From: Actinomadura sp. HBU206391
GTDB lineage: Bacteria > Actinomycetota > Actinomycetes > Streptosporangiales > Streptosporangiaceae
DNA: 64,000 nucleotides
Direction of reading: 5' to 3'
NCBI RefSeq assembly: GCF_014323665.1
Contig: NZ_JABVEB010000011.1
Location: 26,593 to 90,592, forward strand
Shown here: positions 46,083 to 56,484 of the stretch, piece after piece
Layout of the letters: every line of letters begins with the position of its first letter
Position numbering within the stretch: position 1 is the first letter of the stretch
Translations under genes and position numbers: made by a program
Notes under the pieces: generated by a model
Database searches by the model: none
Told to the model about the DNA's origin: nothing
The model's input: only the letters and a program-made list of their open reading frames with translations

Positions 46083-46454
46083 GTGCAGGGCTACTTCGGC
46101 TCGTACGTGGTCGTCGGGGTGCTGTTTCTGATCGGCGGCGGAATCGTCGGTGGCGCGCTGATGGCCAATCGGATGCTGCGTCCCCACGTCCCGACGGCGG
46201 AGAAGCTGACCACCTACGAGTGCGGCGTGGACCCCGTCGGCGAGGGCTGGGCGCAGTCCTACGTCCGCTACTACGTCTTCGCGTACCTGTACGTCGTCTT
46301 CGCCGTCGACGCGGTCTTCCTCTTTCCGTGGGCCACCGTGTTCGCCGCGCCGGGCTACGGCATGGTGACGCTGGCCGAGATGTTCCTGTTCCTCGGCTTC
46401 CTCGCGACCGGGCTCCTGTACGCGTGGAGGAAGGGCGTTCTGACGTGGGTCTGA
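46083..46454 (+). CDS. nuoA2: Complex I subunit A, second cluster
   Basis: A 123-residue NuoA-type protein with three helices; conserved [15 protein letters not shown] sits in the loop and [13 protein letters not shown] in helix 2. The GTG at 46083 follows CAGGAGGCTG. It differs clearly from the first NuoA, so it is an old paralogue, not a recent copy. The 3' end overlaps nuoB2 by ten bases. Confidence 0.9.
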   Translation: MQGYFGSYVVVGVLFLIGGGIVGGALMANRMLRPHVPTAEKLTTYECGVDPVGEGWAQSYVRYYVFAYLYVVFAVDAVFLFPWATVFAAPGYGMVTLAEMFLFLGFLATGLLYAWRKGVLTWV

Positions 46455-47575
46455 CGGATCTGCCCGAGCCGCGCGTCGGTCCGCTCTCGAGAGGCGCGCC
46501 GAAGCCGGTGAAGTTCGTGCTCAACTGGGGACGGCGCTACTCCCTGTGGGTCTTCAACTTCGGCCTGGCCTGCTGCGCGATCGAGTTCATCGCCACCTCG
46601 ATGAGCCGGCACGACTTCATCAGGCTGGGCGTGATCCCGTTCGCGCCGGGGCCGCGGCAGGCCGATCTGATGGTCGTGTCAGGCACGGTCAGCGACAAGA
46701 TGGCGCCCGCGGTCAAGCGCCTGTACGAGCAGATGCCGGAGCCGAAGTACGTCATCTCCTTCGGAGCCTGCTCCAACTGCGGCGGTCCCTACTGGGACTC
46801 CTACTGCGTCACCAAGGGCGTCGACCAGATCATCCCGGTGGACGTGTACGTGCCGGGCTGCCCGCCGCGCCCGGAGGCGCTGCTGCACGGCATCATCCGG
46901 CTCCAGGAGAAGATCGCGGCCGAGTCGCTGGGGCAGCGGTACAAGGGCGGCGGCGAGCCGGTGACGGCGGCCCCTGCGTCCGCGCCCATGTCGGCCACCG
47001 TCCTGCGCCGCCCCCTGCAACCCGTGCCCGAGGTGCTCGAGGAGTCCGAGCAGCCGACGCAGGCGCTCGGCATGGTCGGCACCGAGGAGCCCGGGGTAAC
47101 GGGAACCGGGGACACCGGGGAGACCCGGAGGACCGTGGCGATGGAGGCCGCTCGGGGCTCCACGGAGCGCAAGGAGCCCGACGCCGCCGAGAACGCCGAG
47201 AACGCCGAGACCTCCGACACCCGCGACATCTCCGACACCACAGCGGGTTCCGACACCACCGAGATCTCCGAGGCCGCCGAGGCGTCCACGACGCGGACCT
47301 GGGAGCTGCCGCTCGTGCGCGAGCCCGGGATCCGGGCGAAGCCGGCCCTGGAGGACTCCGAGGCGCGGGACCTGATGGCGGTCGACCGGACGAACACCGA
47401 GGAGTTCCAGGCCGTGGACCGGAGCCCGACCGACGAACTGCGGATCGTCGACGACAAGGGCCGGACGTCGTTCTCCGACCGCGTCAAGCGGCTCGGCCCT
47501 TCCGACGACGGCGCGCCGACCGATCCGACCATCATCCCCGGCCTGCGCGATGACGACGACGAGGACAGGCGGTGA
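46445..47575 (+). CDS. nuoB2: Complex I subunit B, second cluster, with long acidic C-terminal tail
   Basis: A 376-residue protein, about twice the usual NuoB length. The first 170 residues are NuoB with all cluster N2 ligands: LACCAIEFI (residues 43-44), FGACSNCGG and [11 protein letters not shown]. Residues from about 175 to 376 form a hydrophilic tail rich in Glu, Asp, Thr and Ala ([35 protein letters not shown]), probably disordered, ending RDDDDEDRR. The tail is continuous with the domain and overlaps nuoC2 by GTGA. It may recruit a partner such as a ferredoxin, but that is inference. Confidence 0.9.
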   Translation: MGLTDLPEPRVGPLSRGAPKPVKFVLNWGRRYSLWVFNFGLACCAIEFIATSMSRHDFIRLGVIPFAPGPRQADLMVVSGTVSDKMAPAVKRLYEQMPEPKYVISFGACSNCGGPYWDSYCVTKGVDQIIPVDVYVPGCPPRPEALLHGIIRLQEKIAAESLGQRYKGGGEPVTAAPASAPMSATVLRRPLQPVPEVLEESEQPTQALGMVGTEEPGVTGTGDTGETRRTVAMEAARGSTERKEPDAAENAENAETSDTRDISDTTAGSDTTEISEAAEASTTRTWELPLVREPGIRAKPALEDSEARDLMAVDRTNTEEFQAVDRSPTDELRIVDDKGRTSFSDRVKRLGPSDDGAPTDPTIIPGLRDDDDEDRR

Positions 47576-48195
47576 ACCTCGGTGCCGCCTGGGCGGAGCG
47601 GTTCGAGGGCGACGCCGTCACCACCGAGGCACTCGGCGAGCTGACCGTCGACGTACCGCCCGGATCGTGGGTCGCGGCGCTGACCTTCGCGCGTGACGAG
47701 CTCGGCTGCGGCTTCTTCGACTGGCTGACCGGCGTCGACGAACTGGACGAGGGGTTCGACGTCGTCGCGCACGTCTTCTCGCTGGAGCACCGGCATCACG
47801 TGCTGATCCGCACCCGCGTGCCGCGTGAGGAGCCGCTGCTGCCGACCGCGACGGCCGTCTACCGCGGCGCGAACTGGCATGAGCGGGAGACGTTCGAGAT
47901 GTTCGGGATCGTCTTCGACGGCCATCCCGATCTGAAGCCGCTGCTGCTGCCCGACGGGTTCGAGGGCCACCCGCTGCGCAAGGACTTCGTGCTGGCCGCC
48001 AGGGTGGCCAAGCCGTGGCCCGGCGCCAAGGAACCGGGCGAGGGCGCGGGCGGCGCGCCCAGCCGCCGGCGCATGCTCCCGCCCGGCGTCCCTGAGGACT
48101 GGGGGCCACAGGCGACCGGTCCGCGTGCGGTCGAGCCGCGTCCGCGTGCGGGCAGGGATCGTGACCGAGGAGGGAACCCCGGGCATGGGCAGTGA
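47572..48195 (+). CDS. nuoC2: Complex I subunit C, second cluster
   Basis: A 207-residue NuoC-type protein. The family signature appears as [25 protein letters not shown] and [15 protein letters not shown]. The N-terminus is short and lacks the QDK repeats of the first NuoC. The last 55 residues are Pro/Arg/Gly-rich. It is followed directly by nuoH2: no nuoD, E, F or G lies between, which is the defining gap of this cluster. GTG start in a GTGA overlap; the end overlaps nuoH2 by 11 bases. Confidence 0.88.
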   Translation: MNLGAAWAERFEGDAVTTEALGELTVDVPPGSWVAALTFARDELGCGFFDWLTGVDELDEGFDVVAHVFSLEHRHHVLIRTRVPREEPLLPTATAVYRGANWHERETFEMFGIVFDGHPDLKPLLLPDGFEGHPLRKDFVLAARVAKPWPGAKEPGEGAGGAPSRRRMLPPGVPEDWGPQATGPRAVEPRPRAGRDRDRGGNPGHGQ

Positions 48196-49153
48196 GCTGG
48201 CGGAGATCGCGATCAAGATTCTGCTCGTGCTCGGCGCCTTCGCGCTGCTGCCGCTGCTGGTCGGCCAGGCCGAGCACAAGGTCATGGCGCACATGCAGGG
48301 GCGGCTCGGCCCGATGTACGCGGGCGGCTTCCACGGCTGGGCACAGCTCGTGGCCGACGGCGTGAAGTTCGCCCAGAAAGAGGACGTCATCCCGCGGGAC
48401 GCCGACCGGCGGATCTTCATGATCGCACCCGGGGTGGCGCTGGTGCCGTACCTGGTGGTGCTCGCGGTGATCCCGGTCGGCGCGGGGCAGGTGGCACTCG
48501 ACCTCGGCATCGGGCTGTTCTTCGCGCTCGCGGTGATGGGCATCGGCGTGATCGGCGCGATCATGGCCGGCTGGGCGAGCGCGAACAAGTACTCGCTGAT
48601 CGGCGGGATGCGGGTGGCCGCGCAGCTGATGTCGTACGAGCTGCCGATGGTGTTCGCGGCCTCGTCGGTGGCGATGGCGGCGGGCACGCTCTCGCTCAGC
48701 GGGATCGTCGACGAGTGGCGCTGGTGGTGGCTGCCCTGGCAGGCGATCGGCGGCGTGGTCTTCTTCGTGGCGGGCCTGGCCGAGTTGCGCCGTCCGCCGT
48801 TCGACATGCCGGTCGCCGATTCCGAGATCATCTTCGGGCCGTACACCGAGTACGGGGGCCTGCGCTTCGCGCTGTTCCTGCTGGCGGAGTACGCGGGCAT
48901 CGTCGTGCTGTGCGCCCTCACCACGGTGCTGTTCCTCGGCGGCTGGAACGGGCCGTTCATGAGCGCGGATCTCGGCTGGTTGTGGACGCTCACCAAGGTG
49001 CTGGCCCTGGCCTTCGTGGTGATCTGGCTGAGGGTGAGCTATCCCCGGATGCGTGAGGATCAGCTGCAGAAGCTCGCCTGGGGCTTCCTGGTCCCGCTGG
49101 CCCTCGCGCAGCTCGCGCTGACCGGGGTCGTCAAGGTGATGATCACGAGCTGA
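48185..49153 (+). CDS. nuoH2: Complex I subunit H, second cluster
   Basis: A 322-residue membrane subunit. Conserved NuoH features are EHKVMAHMQGRLGPMYAGG, WAQLVADGVKFAQKEDVIP and AELRRPPFDMPVADSEIIFGPYTEYGG with the charged quinone-channel loop. It lacks the long C-terminal tail of the first NuoH. ATG 48185 is chosen; a GTG at 48161 is possible. The operon is interrupted after this gene by a minus-strand gene. Confidence 0.9.
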   Translation: MGSELAEIAIKILLVLGAFALLPLLVGQAEHKVMAHMQGRLGPMYAGGFHGWAQLVADGVKFAQKEDVIPRDADRRIFMIAPGVALVPYLVVLAVIPVGAGQVALDLGIGLFFALAVMGIGVIGAIMAGWASANKYSLIGGMRVAAQLMSYELPMVFAASSVAMAAGTLSLSGIVDEWRWWWLPWQAIGGVVFFVAGLAELRRPPFDMPVADSEIIFGPYTEYGGLRFALFLLAEYAGIVVLCALTTVLFLGGWNGPFMSADLGWLWTLTKVLALAFVVIWLRVSYPRMREDQLQKLAWGFLVPLALAQLALTGVVKVMITS

Positions 49154-49155
49154 CC

Positions 49156-49198
49156 GTTCCGGCGGTGTTCGTTCCGGCGTGCCCTGTTCCGGCGGTGT
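49156..49198. repeat. Short direct repeats after nuoH2
   Basis: GTTCCGGCGGTGT occurs at 49156-49168 and 49186-49198, with a shorter copy, GTTCCGGCG, at 49171-49179 between. They fill the space between the convergent nuoH2 and helix-hairpin-helix genes. The role is unknown. Confidence 0.45.
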
Positions 49199-49986
49199 CA
49201 GCGGAGGAAGACGGCGTACTCCGCGATGCCCTGGATCAGATCCGGGGGTAGATCGGCGTCGACGGCGAGTTCCTCGACCGATACGAAACCGCCCTGCTCC
49301 TTCCGTACGTTCACGATCCGCTCGGCGAGTTCCTCGGTGATGCCGGGCAGCAGCCCCAGCGTCGGTTTGGGCACGTGGTTGACGTCGACCAGTCCGCCGT
49401 CGTCGTAGGCGCGTGGCAGGTCGGGCCGGCCGATGCGCAGTTCGACCGCCAGCGCGGGATCTTCGGCGATGAGCGCGCGGGCCTGCTCGCGCAGCGTCCG
49501 CCGGTGCTTGGCGACGTCGATGGCGTGCTGGTTGAGCCGGTCTCGCGGGTTCGTGCGCGGGAAGATCGACGGTCGCACGGTGAACGCGTGGACGGTACCG
49601 GTGATCCACAAGATGGTCAGGAGCGCTGCTCCCAGCGCCCCGAGGGAGGCGAGCCCGGAGCCCATGAGGGCCATGGTCATCGCGGAGCCGACGCCGTACG
49701 CGGCCGCGGTGCCGCCGAGCCGCCAGGAGCGCTGCTTCACCGCGACGTAGAGGAAGGAGTACGGAGTGCCGAAGCCGAAGGTCAGGAACGGGACGAACGC
49801 CCAAAGCAGACCCTGGGACCCGCTCGGCGGCACCATGGGCGGCGGCCGGTACAGGGGGACCATCGGCGGGCGGTGGAGTGGCTCAGGGTGCGTGGGTTTC
49901 CACCCGTGCGGAGGCTGCGGGCGTCCTGGGGGCTGTGGAGCCGACCATGCCATATGTGGATGGTAAGCGTGGTTCGGCCCGATGTT
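49198..49986 (-). CDS. Membrane protein with C-terminal helix-hairpin-helix domain
   Basis: A protein of about 262 residues. The N-terminus is Pro/His-rich (PHGWKPTHPEPLHRPPM), followed by two or three helices (GLLWAFVPFLTFGFGTPYSFLY; MTMALMGSGLASLGALGAALLT). The C-terminal 70 residues form a ComEA-like helix-hairpin-helix: VDVNHVPKPTLGLLPGITEELAERIVNVR followed by GGFVSVEELA. Such domains bind DNA or proteins. Lying antisense inside the nuo2 cluster is unusual. The start is uncertain: ATGs at 50064, 49986 and 49950 are possible, and the first would overlap nuoI2. Confidence 0.7.
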   Translation of the reverse strand, partial: NIGPNHAYHPHMAWSAPQPPGRPQPPHGWKPTHPEPLHRPPMVPLYRPPPMVPPSGSQGLLWAFVPFLTFGFGTPYSFLYVAVKQRSWRLGGTAAAYGVGSAMTMALMGSGLASLGALGAALLTILWITGTVHAFTVRPSIFPRTNPRDRLNQHAIDVAKHRRTLREQARALIAEDPALAVELRIGRPDLPRAYDDGGLVDVNHVPKPTLGLLPGITEELAERIVNVRKEQGGFVSVEELAVDADLPPDLIQGIAEYAVFLR

Positions 49987-50057
49987 CATATATACGAGAC
50001 GGCTGAAGGGGGCTCCCGCGTTCCCATGGGGCGCCGCGTAGGGAATCATGGTGTTTC

Positions 50058-50567
50058 GTGACACGGCTACCAGGAGGCGGTCTGGCCAAGGGGCTCGCCG
50101 TCACATTGCGGACGATGACCCGCCGCTCGATCACGCGTCAGTACCCCGACGCGCAGCCTGACCTGCCCCCGCGCAGCAGGGGCGTCATCGCGCTGTTCGA
50201 GGAGAACTGCACCGTCTGCATGCTGTGCGCCCGGGAATGCCCGGACTGGTGCATCTACATCGACTCCCACAAGGAGACGCTGCCCGCCGAGGGCGGCGGC
50301 CGGGCGCGCACCCGCAACGTGCTCGACCGGTTCGCGATCGACTTCTCGCTCTGCATGTACTGCGGGATCTGTATCGAGGTGTGCCCCTTCGACGCGCTGT
50401 TCTGGTCGCCGGAGTTCGAGTACGCCGAGTACGACATCGCCGAGCTCACCCACGAGAAGGACCGGCTGCGCGAGTGGATGTGGACGGTCCCGCCGCCGCC
50501 CGCCCACGACCCTGGAGCGGAGACCCCCAAGGAAGTGGCCGCCGCCGAGCGAGGCGCGGGACGGTGA
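50058..50567 (+). CDS. nuoI2: Complex I subunit I, second cluster
   Basis: A 169-residue protein with two full 4Fe-4S motifs, [16 protein letters not shown] near residue 51 and [16 protein letters not shown] near residue 98. In a complex lacking the NADH module, NuoI is the most likely entry point for electrons from ferredoxin. GTG start at 50058. It must be read from a promoter or read-through beyond the antisense gene. Its stop overlaps a short linker ORF. Confidence 0.92.
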   Translation: MTRLPGGGLAKGLAVTLRTMTRRSITRQYPDAQPDLPPRSRGVIALFEENCTVCMLCARECPDWCIYIDSHKETLPAEGGGRARTRNVLDRFAIDFSLCMYCGICIEVCPFDALFWSPEFEYAEYDIAELTHEKDRLREWMWTVPPPPAHDPGAETPKEVAAAERGAGR

Positions 50568-50623
50568 TGCCCGCGACGGTGACGTCCGTGACGGCGCACG
50601 ACCCGACGAGGAGCCAGAGGTGA
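50567..50623 (+). other. 18-codon linker ORF between nuoI2 and nuoJ2
   Basis: It starts in a TGATG overlap with the nuoI2 stop and ends in a GTGA overlap with the nuoJ2 start (peptide [18 protein letters not shown]). The nuoJ2 ribosome site (CGAGGAGCCAGAG) lies inside it. Same pattern as the linker ORFs in the first cluster. Confidence 0.4.
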
Positions 50624-51141
50624 CCGGCCAAGAGATCGTCTTCGTGCCCCTCGGCGTCGTGACCGTGGGCGCTGCGCTGCTGGTGGTCACGACGCGGCAG
50701 ATGGTGCACGCGGCGCTCTGGCTCGTGGTGACGCTGGGCGCGCTGGCCGGCTGCTATCTGGTGCTGACCGCCGAGTTCGTCGCCTGGGTGCAGGTGCTCA
50801 TCTACGTCGGCGCGGTCGTGGTGCTCCTGCTGTTCGGGATCATGCTGACCCGCGCCCCGATCGGCCGCTCCGCCGACCTCGACTCGGGCAACCGCCGGCT
50901 CGCGCTCGCCGTCGCGGTGGCGACCGCCGCGCTGCTCGTGACCGTGGTCGTCCAGGGATTCCACGCCGCCTACGTGCCGCTGAAGCCGGGTGGTGGATCG
51001 GCCGAGGCGCTGGGCTCCGGCGTGTTCCGCACCTGGGTGCTGCCCTTCGAGGTCCTCTCCGTGCTCTTGCTCGCCGCGCTGATCGGCGCCATCGTCCTGT
51101 CCAGATCCGACATCGGGGCACACCGGGAGGGCGACGGCTGA
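50620..51141 (+). CDS. nuoJ2: Complex I subunit J, second cluster
   Basis: A 173-residue membrane subunit with five helices; [25 protein letters not shown] is the conserved helix 3 region. It lacks the long tail of the first NuoJ. The GTG is coupled to the linker ORF; TGATG joins it to nuoK2. Confidence 0.9.
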   Translation: MTGQEIVFVPLGVVTVGAALLVVTTRQMVHAALWLVVTLGALAGCYLVLTAEFVAWVQVLIYVGAVVVLLLFGIMLTRAPIGRSADLDSGNRRLALAVAVATAALLVTVVVQGFHAAYVPLKPGGGSAEALGSGVFRTWVLPFEVLSVLLLAALIGAIVLSRSDIGAHREGDG

Positions 51142-51566
51142 TGCACGTCGTCTACCCGCTGATCGTCGCCGCGCTGCTGTTCTCCATCGGCGTGTACGGG
51201 GTGCTGGCCCGGCGCAACGCGATCCTCGTCCTCATGTCGGTCGAGCTCATGCTGAACTCGGTCAACCTCAACCTGGTCACGTTCGACGTGTGGCTGCGGG
51301 ACCGGCTGCACGGCGGCCAGGTGCTGACCCTCTTCACGATCGTGATCGCCGCCGCCGAGGTGGGGCTGGGGCTGGCGATCGTCCTGCTGGTCTTCCGGAA
51401 CCGCGAGACCATCGACGTCGACCGGCTCCGCACCCTCGCCGAGTCGGACGCCGATCCGCCGCTCGACCCGGCCGGCGACGGCGGCCCCGGCGACGGCCGG
51501 GGCGAAAAGGCGCAGGCCACCGAACGCGATCACGCGGCGGTCTCTCCGCGGAGGGCGCCCCAGTGA
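51141..51566 (+). CDS. nuoK2: Complex I subunit K, second cluster, with C-terminal extension
   Basis: A 141-residue protein. The three-helix NuoK core (about 1-100) keeps both key acidic regions: [15 protein letters not shown] and [16 protein letters not shown] 40-residue hydrophilic tail (Pro/Asp/Gly-rich, [17 protein letters not shown]) is an addition relative to the 99-residue first NuoK. Coupled to nuoJ2 by TGATG and to nuoL2 by GTGA. Confidence 0.9.
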   Translation: MHVVYPLIVAALLFSIGVYGVLARRNAILVLMSVELMLNSVNLNLVTFDVWLRDRLHGGQVLTLFTIVIAAAEVGLGLAIVLLVFRNRETIDVDRLRTLAESDADPPLDPAGDGGPGDGRGEKAQATERDHAAVSPRRAPQ

Positions 51567-53419
51567 CCGCTCTGGCCGCTCTGACGGTGCTGCTGCCGTT
51601 CGTCGCCGCGATCGCCGGCATGCTGCTCGCCCCCCGGCTGTCCCGCGTGCTGGAGGCCCGCCGTGTCCCGGGCCCCCGGTCGCTGCGCAACGGCCCGGCG
51701 GTCATCGCGGCCGGGGCGACGGCGCTCGCGACCCTGCTCGCCCTCATCGTGGCGGTCACGCTCTGGCTCGACCCGGGCCCGCGCGAGGGCACGCTCACCC
51801 TCATCCCCACCGGGACGCTGCCGATCGCCGTCGGGCTCCAGGTCGACGGGCTGGCCGCCGTGGTGGCCCTCATGGTCTGCTGCGTCGCCCTCGCGGTGCA
51901 GGTCTACTCCGTCGTCTATCTGGCGAGCGACCCGCGCTACTCGTCGTACGCCGCGTTCGTCTCGCTGTTCACCGCGGCGATGCTGCTCGTCGTGTTCGCC
52001 GGCGACCTCCTGCTGCTCTACGTCGGCTGGGAGGTCATGGGCGTCTGCTCGTACTTCCTGATCGGCCACCACTGGGAGGACCGGGCCAACTCACGGGCCG
52101 CGGTCAAGGCGTTCCTGGTCACCCGGACCGGTGACGTCGGCTTCCTGTTCGGGATCTTCGTGCTCGGCGTCGGCGCGGGGAGCTTCCAGATCGACGAGGT
52201 GCTCCGGCGGGTCGGCGATCTGCCCGACGCGACCGTGCTCGCCGGGACGCTGCTGCTGCTCGCCGGGGTGGCGGGCAAGAGCGCGCAGTTCCCCCTGCAC
52301 ACCTGGCTGCCGGACGCGATGGCCGGCCCCACTCCGATCAGCGCGCTCATCCACGCGGCCACGATGGTCGCGGCCGGGATCTACGTCGTGGCCCGGCTCT
52401 ACCCGGCCTTCCTGGCCGCGCCGACCGCCCTCGCCGTGCTCGGCGTCATGGCCGCGATCTCGATGCTGGGCGCCGCGCTGGCCGCGCTGGCGCAGGCGGA
52501 CCTCAAACGGGTCCTCGCCTACTCCACGATCAGCCAGCTGGCCTATATGGCGGCCGGGCTGGCGGTCGGCACCCGCAACGGCGCGGTCTTCCACCTGCTC
52601 ACCCACGGCGCCTTCAAGGCCCTGCTGTTCCTCGCGGCGGGCTGCGTGATCTACGTCACCGGTACCAACATGCTCCGCGACCACGGAGGCCTGCGCGAGG
52701 CCATGCCGATCACCTTCTGGTCCATGACCATCGGCTTCGCCGCGCTCGTCGGCCTCCCGCCGGTCAGCGGGTTCTTCAGCAAGGACGCCATCATCGAGGC
52801 CGCGCTGCACGACGAGAGCGGCATCCCGGGCGCGGTCGCCTCGGTCGTGTTGCTGACGCTGCTGGCGACCGTCGCCGTGACGGCCGCCTACGCCACGCGC
52901 GCCTGGCTGATGACCTTCTTCGGCGAGGCGCGCTCACGGTTCAACCCGCGGGAGGCGCCGCGCCTGATGTCGTGGCCGGTCGCGGCCCTGGCCGTTCCCT
53001 CGGCCGTCCTCGGATTCTTCGGCCTCGGGGCCCCCGAGCTGCAGCCGCACTTCGGCTCCGCCGCGCTGTCGCTGCTGCTCGCCGCGGCCGGCGGCTACGG
53101 CGCGTACGCGATCTGGAGGCGCGACCCCGCCCGCGATCCGGCCCGGGTGCTCGGCCCGGCCCGGGTGACGTTCGAGCGGGCGTTCTTCGTCGACGAGATC
53201 TACGCGCGGGCGGTGGTCGCACCCGTACGCGCGCTCGCCCACGCCGTGGTGAGCGTCGACGACCGGGTCATCGACCGGGCGGTCGAGCGTTCGGCCGACC
53301 TGGCGCGCTCGATCGGCGGGTTGCTCCGGCGGCCGCAGAACGGCAATCCGCAGACCTACCTGACCGGCCTGCTCGCCGGCATGGTGGTCATCGTGCTCGC
53401 GGTGGTGATCCTCGTATGA
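51563..53419 (+). CDS. nuoL2: Complex I subunit L, second cluster
   Basis: A 618-residue antiporter-like pump subunit. Conserved stretches are [56 protein letters not shown] and [17 protein letters not shown]. The C-terminal lateral helix region is retained. GTG start at 51563. Proton-path Lys and Glu positions appear intact, so pumping should be possible. Confidence 0.92.
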   Translation: MTALAALTVLLPFVAAIAGMLLAPRLSRVLEARRVPGPRSLRNGPAVIAAGATALATLLALIVAVTLWLDPGPREGTLTLIPTGTLPIAVGLQVDGLAAVVALMVCCVALAVQVYSVVYLASDPRYSSYAAFVSLFTAAMLLVVFAGDLLLLYVGWEVMGVCSYFLIGHHWEDRANSRAAVKAFLVTRTGDVGFLFGIFVLGVGAGSFQIDEVLRRVGDLPDATVLAGTLLLLAGVAGKSAQFPLHTWLPDAMAGPTPISALIHAATMVAAGIYVVARLYPAFLAAPTALAVLGVMAAISMLGAALAALAQADLKRVLAYSTISQLAYMAAGLAVGTRNGAVFHLLTHGAFKALLFLAAGCVIYVTGTNMLRDHGGLREAMPITFWSMTIGFAALVGLPPVSGFFSKDAIIEAALHDESGIPGAVASVVLLTLLATVAVTAAYATRAWLMTFFGEARSRFNPREAPRLMSWPVAALAVPSAVLGFFGLGAPELQPHFGSAALSLLLAAAGGYGAYAIWRRDPARDPARVLGPARVTFERAFFVDEIYARAVVAPVRALAHAVVSVDDRVIDRAVERSADLARSIGGLLRRPQNGNPQTYLTGLLAGMVVIVLAVVILV

Positions 53420-54921
53420 TTCTGCTCGCGATGCTGGCGGTGCCGCTCGCCGGAGCGCTGCTGATGCTCATGCCGTCCCTGCAGAGCGCCCGGCTGCACG
53501 GCACCGTGGTGTCGGGGATCACGCTGGTGCTGGCGCTGGCCGCCGCACTGGCCTTCGACCACGGGCGGCCCGGGATGCAGCTCGAGGTCGACCGGGCCTG
53601 GGCGCCGGCGATCGGCCTGCGGTTCCACCTCGGTGTCGACGGGATCTCGCTGCCGCTGGTGGTGCTCACCGCGCTGCTGACCTTCCTGTGCTTCCTCTAT
53701 CTGCTGAGGCACCCGGCGTCCGGCGGCGGATCACCGGCGCTGCTCACCGCCCTGCTGCTCGTGCTCGAAGTCGGCATGCTCGGCACCTTCGTCGCCCTCG
53801 ACCTGGTGCTGTTCTTCGTGTTCTTCGAGGTCGTGCTGATCCCGATGTACGTCGTGATCGCGGTCTGGGGCGGCGCGCGCCGCCGCGCCGCGGCGTACAA
53901 GTTCATCCTCTACACGCTGCTCGGCTCGGGCGTGCTGCTCGTGGGGCTGCTCCTGGTCGGGGTCAACGCGGGCACCCTCGACATGGTCGAGCTCGCGGCC
54001 CGGCACGGCGCGGGACTGTCGCGCGGCCTCCAGATCACCGCGTTCCTGCTGATCGGGCTGGGCCTGGCGGTCAAGGCGCCGATGTGGCCGCTGCACACCT
54101 GGCTGCCCGACGCGCACACCGAGGCGCCCACCGTCGGCTCGGTGCTGCTCGCCGGCGTGCTGCTGAAGATGGGCACGTACGGCCTCGTACGGCTCGCGCT
54201 GCCGCTGGCGCCCGAGGGTGCGGAGTTCTGGGCGCCCTGGCTCGGCCTGCTGGCCGTCATCGGGATCATCTACGGCGCGCTGGCCTGCCTGGCCCAGCGC
54301 GACCTCAAGCGGATGATCGCGTTCTCGTCCGTCGGCCACATGGGGTTCGTGCTGCTCGGCATCGCCACCCTCACCCCGGTCGGGGTGAACGCCGCGCTGT
54401 TCGGCAACATCGCGCATGGCCTCATCACCGGGCTGCTGTTCTTCCTCGCGGGCGCGATCAAGGAGCGGTACGGCACCGGCGACCTGGACGAGCTGGGCGG
54501 CGGCATGCTCGCCAGGGCGCCGCGCCTGGCGTCGATCCTCACGTTCGCGTGCGTCGCCAGCCTCGGGCTGCCCGGCCTCGCCGGGTTCTGGGGCGAGATG
54601 CTCGCGCTGCTCGGCGCCTACCGGCCGGACGGCGGCCTGCCCCGCGAGACCTTCGTGACGTTCATGGTCTTCGGCGGTCTCGGCGCCGTGCTCACCGCCG
54701 CGTACTTCCTCCGGATGCTCGCCAAGATCACGCACGGCCCGGCCCGGGACGACCACCGGATGGTGCTCACGGACGACGAATCGGTGGTGCCCGCGGTGAC
54801 CCGGCACGAGTACGCGGCCTGGGTGCCCTTGATCGCTCTGACGATCGCCATCGGGCTCTGGCCCAAGCTGCTCCTGGACCTGACCACCGCTCCCGTACGC
54901 GCACTTCTGGGAGGCGGCTGA
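53416..54921 (+). CDS. nuoM2: Complex I subunit M, second cluster
   Basis: A 501-residue antiporter-like subunit; [53 protein letters not shown] and AQRDLKRMIAFSSVGHMGFVLLG are typical NuoM. The ATG overlaps the nuoL2 stop (ATGA). TGATG joins it to nuoN2. Confidence 0.92.
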   Translation: MILLAMLAVPLAGALLMLMPSLQSARLHGTVVSGITLVLALAAALAFDHGRPGMQLEVDRAWAPAIGLRFHLGVDGISLPLVVLTALLTFLCFLYLLRHPASGGGSPALLTALLLVLEVGMLGTFVALDLVLFFVFFEVVLIPMYVVIAVWGGARRRAAAYKFILYTLLGSGVLLVGLLLVGVNAGTLDMVELAARHGAGLSRGLQITAFLLIGLGLAVKAPMWPLHTWLPDAHTEAPTVGSVLLAGVLLKMGTYGLVRLALPLAPEGAEFWAPWLGLLAVIGIIYGALACLAQRDLKRMIAFSSVGHMGFVLLGIATLTPVGVNAALFGNIAHGLITGLLFFLAGAIKERYGTGDLDELGGGMLARAPRLASILTFACVASLGLPGLAGFWGEMLALLGAYRPDGGLPRETFVTFMVFGGLGAVLTAAYFLRMLAKITHGPARDDHRMVLTDDESVVPAVTRHEYAAWVPLIALTIAIGLWPKLLLDLTTAPVRALLGGG

Positions 54922-56393
54922 TGATTCAGGGCATCGACTACGCGGCGATCGCACCGGTGCTGATCGTGGCGGTGACCGCCGTCGCACTGCTGCTCGCCGA
55001 CTCCTTCGACGTGCCGAGGCGGCTGCTCGGCCTGGGCTGCGCGGGCGCGCTGCTCGCCGGCCTCGTCGCGGTGATCGCGCTCGCGTTCGGACGGCAGCGG
55101 GCGACGTTCTGCCTGCCGTCCGGGCTGCGCGGCGACGGGCCGCCGTCCTGCTCCTACGTCGCCGACGACTTCGCCCTGCTCTTCCAGGTCATCGTGCTCG
55201 GCGCCGCGGTGATCGTCGTACTGTTGTCGTTCGACGAGATCACCGCCTCGAAACTGCCCGCAGGCGAGTACTACTTCCTGCTGCTGTGCTCGCTCGTCGG
55301 GGCGCTCACGCTGGTCGCCGCCCGTGACCTCGTGCTGCTGATCGTGGCCCTCGAGACGCTGACGCTCCCGGTCTTCGCACTCGTCGCGCTGCGCCGCTAC
55401 GACGGCGCCGCCAGTGAGGCGGCGCTGAAGCTCTTCCTCATCTCGGTGATCTCGGCCGCGGTGATGCTCTTCGGCATCAGCCTGGTCTACGGCGTCACCG
55501 GCGCGATGCACCTGGACCGGGTCGCCGTCGCGCTCGCCCGTACGCCGGCCGACCTCAAGCCGGTCGCGGCGGTCGGCGTCGTCATGGTGATCGCCGGGTT
55601 CGCGTTCAAGGTCGCCGCGGTGCCGTTCCACTTCTGGGCGCCCGACGTCTACCAGGGCTCGCCGCTGCCGGTGGCGGCGCTGCTGTCGGTGGTCTCCAAG
55701 GCCGGGGGCTTCGCCGGCCTGGTCATCACCGTCGCGATCGGCTTCCCGTCGTACGGATACGTCTGGGGACCGCTGATCGCCGTCATGGCCGCGGTGACCA
55801 TGACCGTCGGCAACTTCGTCGCGCTGCGGCAGCGCCACGCCGTACGGCTGCTGGCATGGTCGTCGGTGGCGCAGTCGGGCTACATGCTCGCGCCGCTGGC
55901 CGTCGGCTCCAGGCGGCTGCCCGACGCGGTGGCGGCGACCGCGGCGTACGTCGCGCTGTACGCGGTCATGAACATCGGCGCGTTCGCGGTCGTCGCGGCG
56001 GTGGCGCGCAGGCACGCGCGCAACCTCCTGACGGACTACCGGGGCCTGGCCCGCGCCAACCCCGCCACCGCCGCTGCGCTGGCCTTCTTCCTGATCTGTC
56101 TCGCCGGCCTGCCGCCGGGCGTCATGGGCCTCTTCGCCAAGATCGTCGTCTTCCGGGCCACCGTGGCCGGGGACGTCGTCTGGCTGGCCGTCGTGATGGC
56201 GATCAACACGGTGATCGGCCTTTACTACTACCTGGCCTGGGCCGTACGGCTGTTCGCCGCGCCCGAGACCGAGGGCCCGGCGCTGCGTACGGGCTGGGCC
56301 GTCGGCCTGGCCATCGGCGCGGCCGCCGCGGGCGCCGTGGTGTTGTCCGTGGCACCCCAAATCGTCGTACAGACGGTGTCCGCGATCACCTGA
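54921..56393 (+). CDS. nuoN2: Complex I subunit N, second cluster
   Basis: A 490-residue antiporter-like subunit; DLVLLIVALETLTLPVFALVAL, KVAAVPFHFWAPDVYQGSPLPVAALLS and RQRHAVRLLAWSSVAQSGYMLAPL identify NuoN. It ends the second cluster, which contains ten genes: A, B, C, H to N. The htpX gene starts 91 bases later on the same strand. Confidence 0.92.
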   Translation: MIQGIDYAAIAPVLIVAVTAVALLLADSFDVPRRLLGLGCAGALLAGLVAVIALAFGRQRATFCLPSGLRGDGPPSCSYVADDFALLFQVIVLGAAVIVVLLSFDEITASKLPAGEYYFLLLCSLVGALTLVAARDLVLLIVALETLTLPVFALVALRRYDGAASEAALKLFLISVISAAVMLFGISLVYGVTGAMHLDRVAVALARTPADLKPVAAVGVVMVIAGFAFKVAAVPFHFWAPDVYQGSPLPVAALLSVVSKAGGFAGLVITVAIGFPSYGYVWGPLIAVMAAVTMTVGNFVALRQRHAVRLLAWSSVAQSGYMLAPLAVGSRRLPDAVAATAAYVALYAVMNIGAFAVVAAVARRHARNLLTDYRGLARANPATAAALAFFLICLAGLPPGVMGLFAKIVVFRATVAGDVVWLAVVMAINTVIGLYYYLAWAVRLFAAPETEGPALRTGWAVGLAIGAAAAGAVVLSVAPQIVVQTVSAIT

Positions 56394-56484
56394 CGGGGAA
56401 CGTGCCACCAGGTCATGCCGTTGTTCATAGTGACGGCTCTGGTGGGCGCAGGCCCGAGATGGTCTGGTCAGGGAGGCAACCGCG

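Noticed and set aside
46083..56393. Second nuo cluster as a recent duplication of the first
   Set aside because: Protein sequences differ throughout, gene content differs, and extensions are different; it is an old paralogous cluster.
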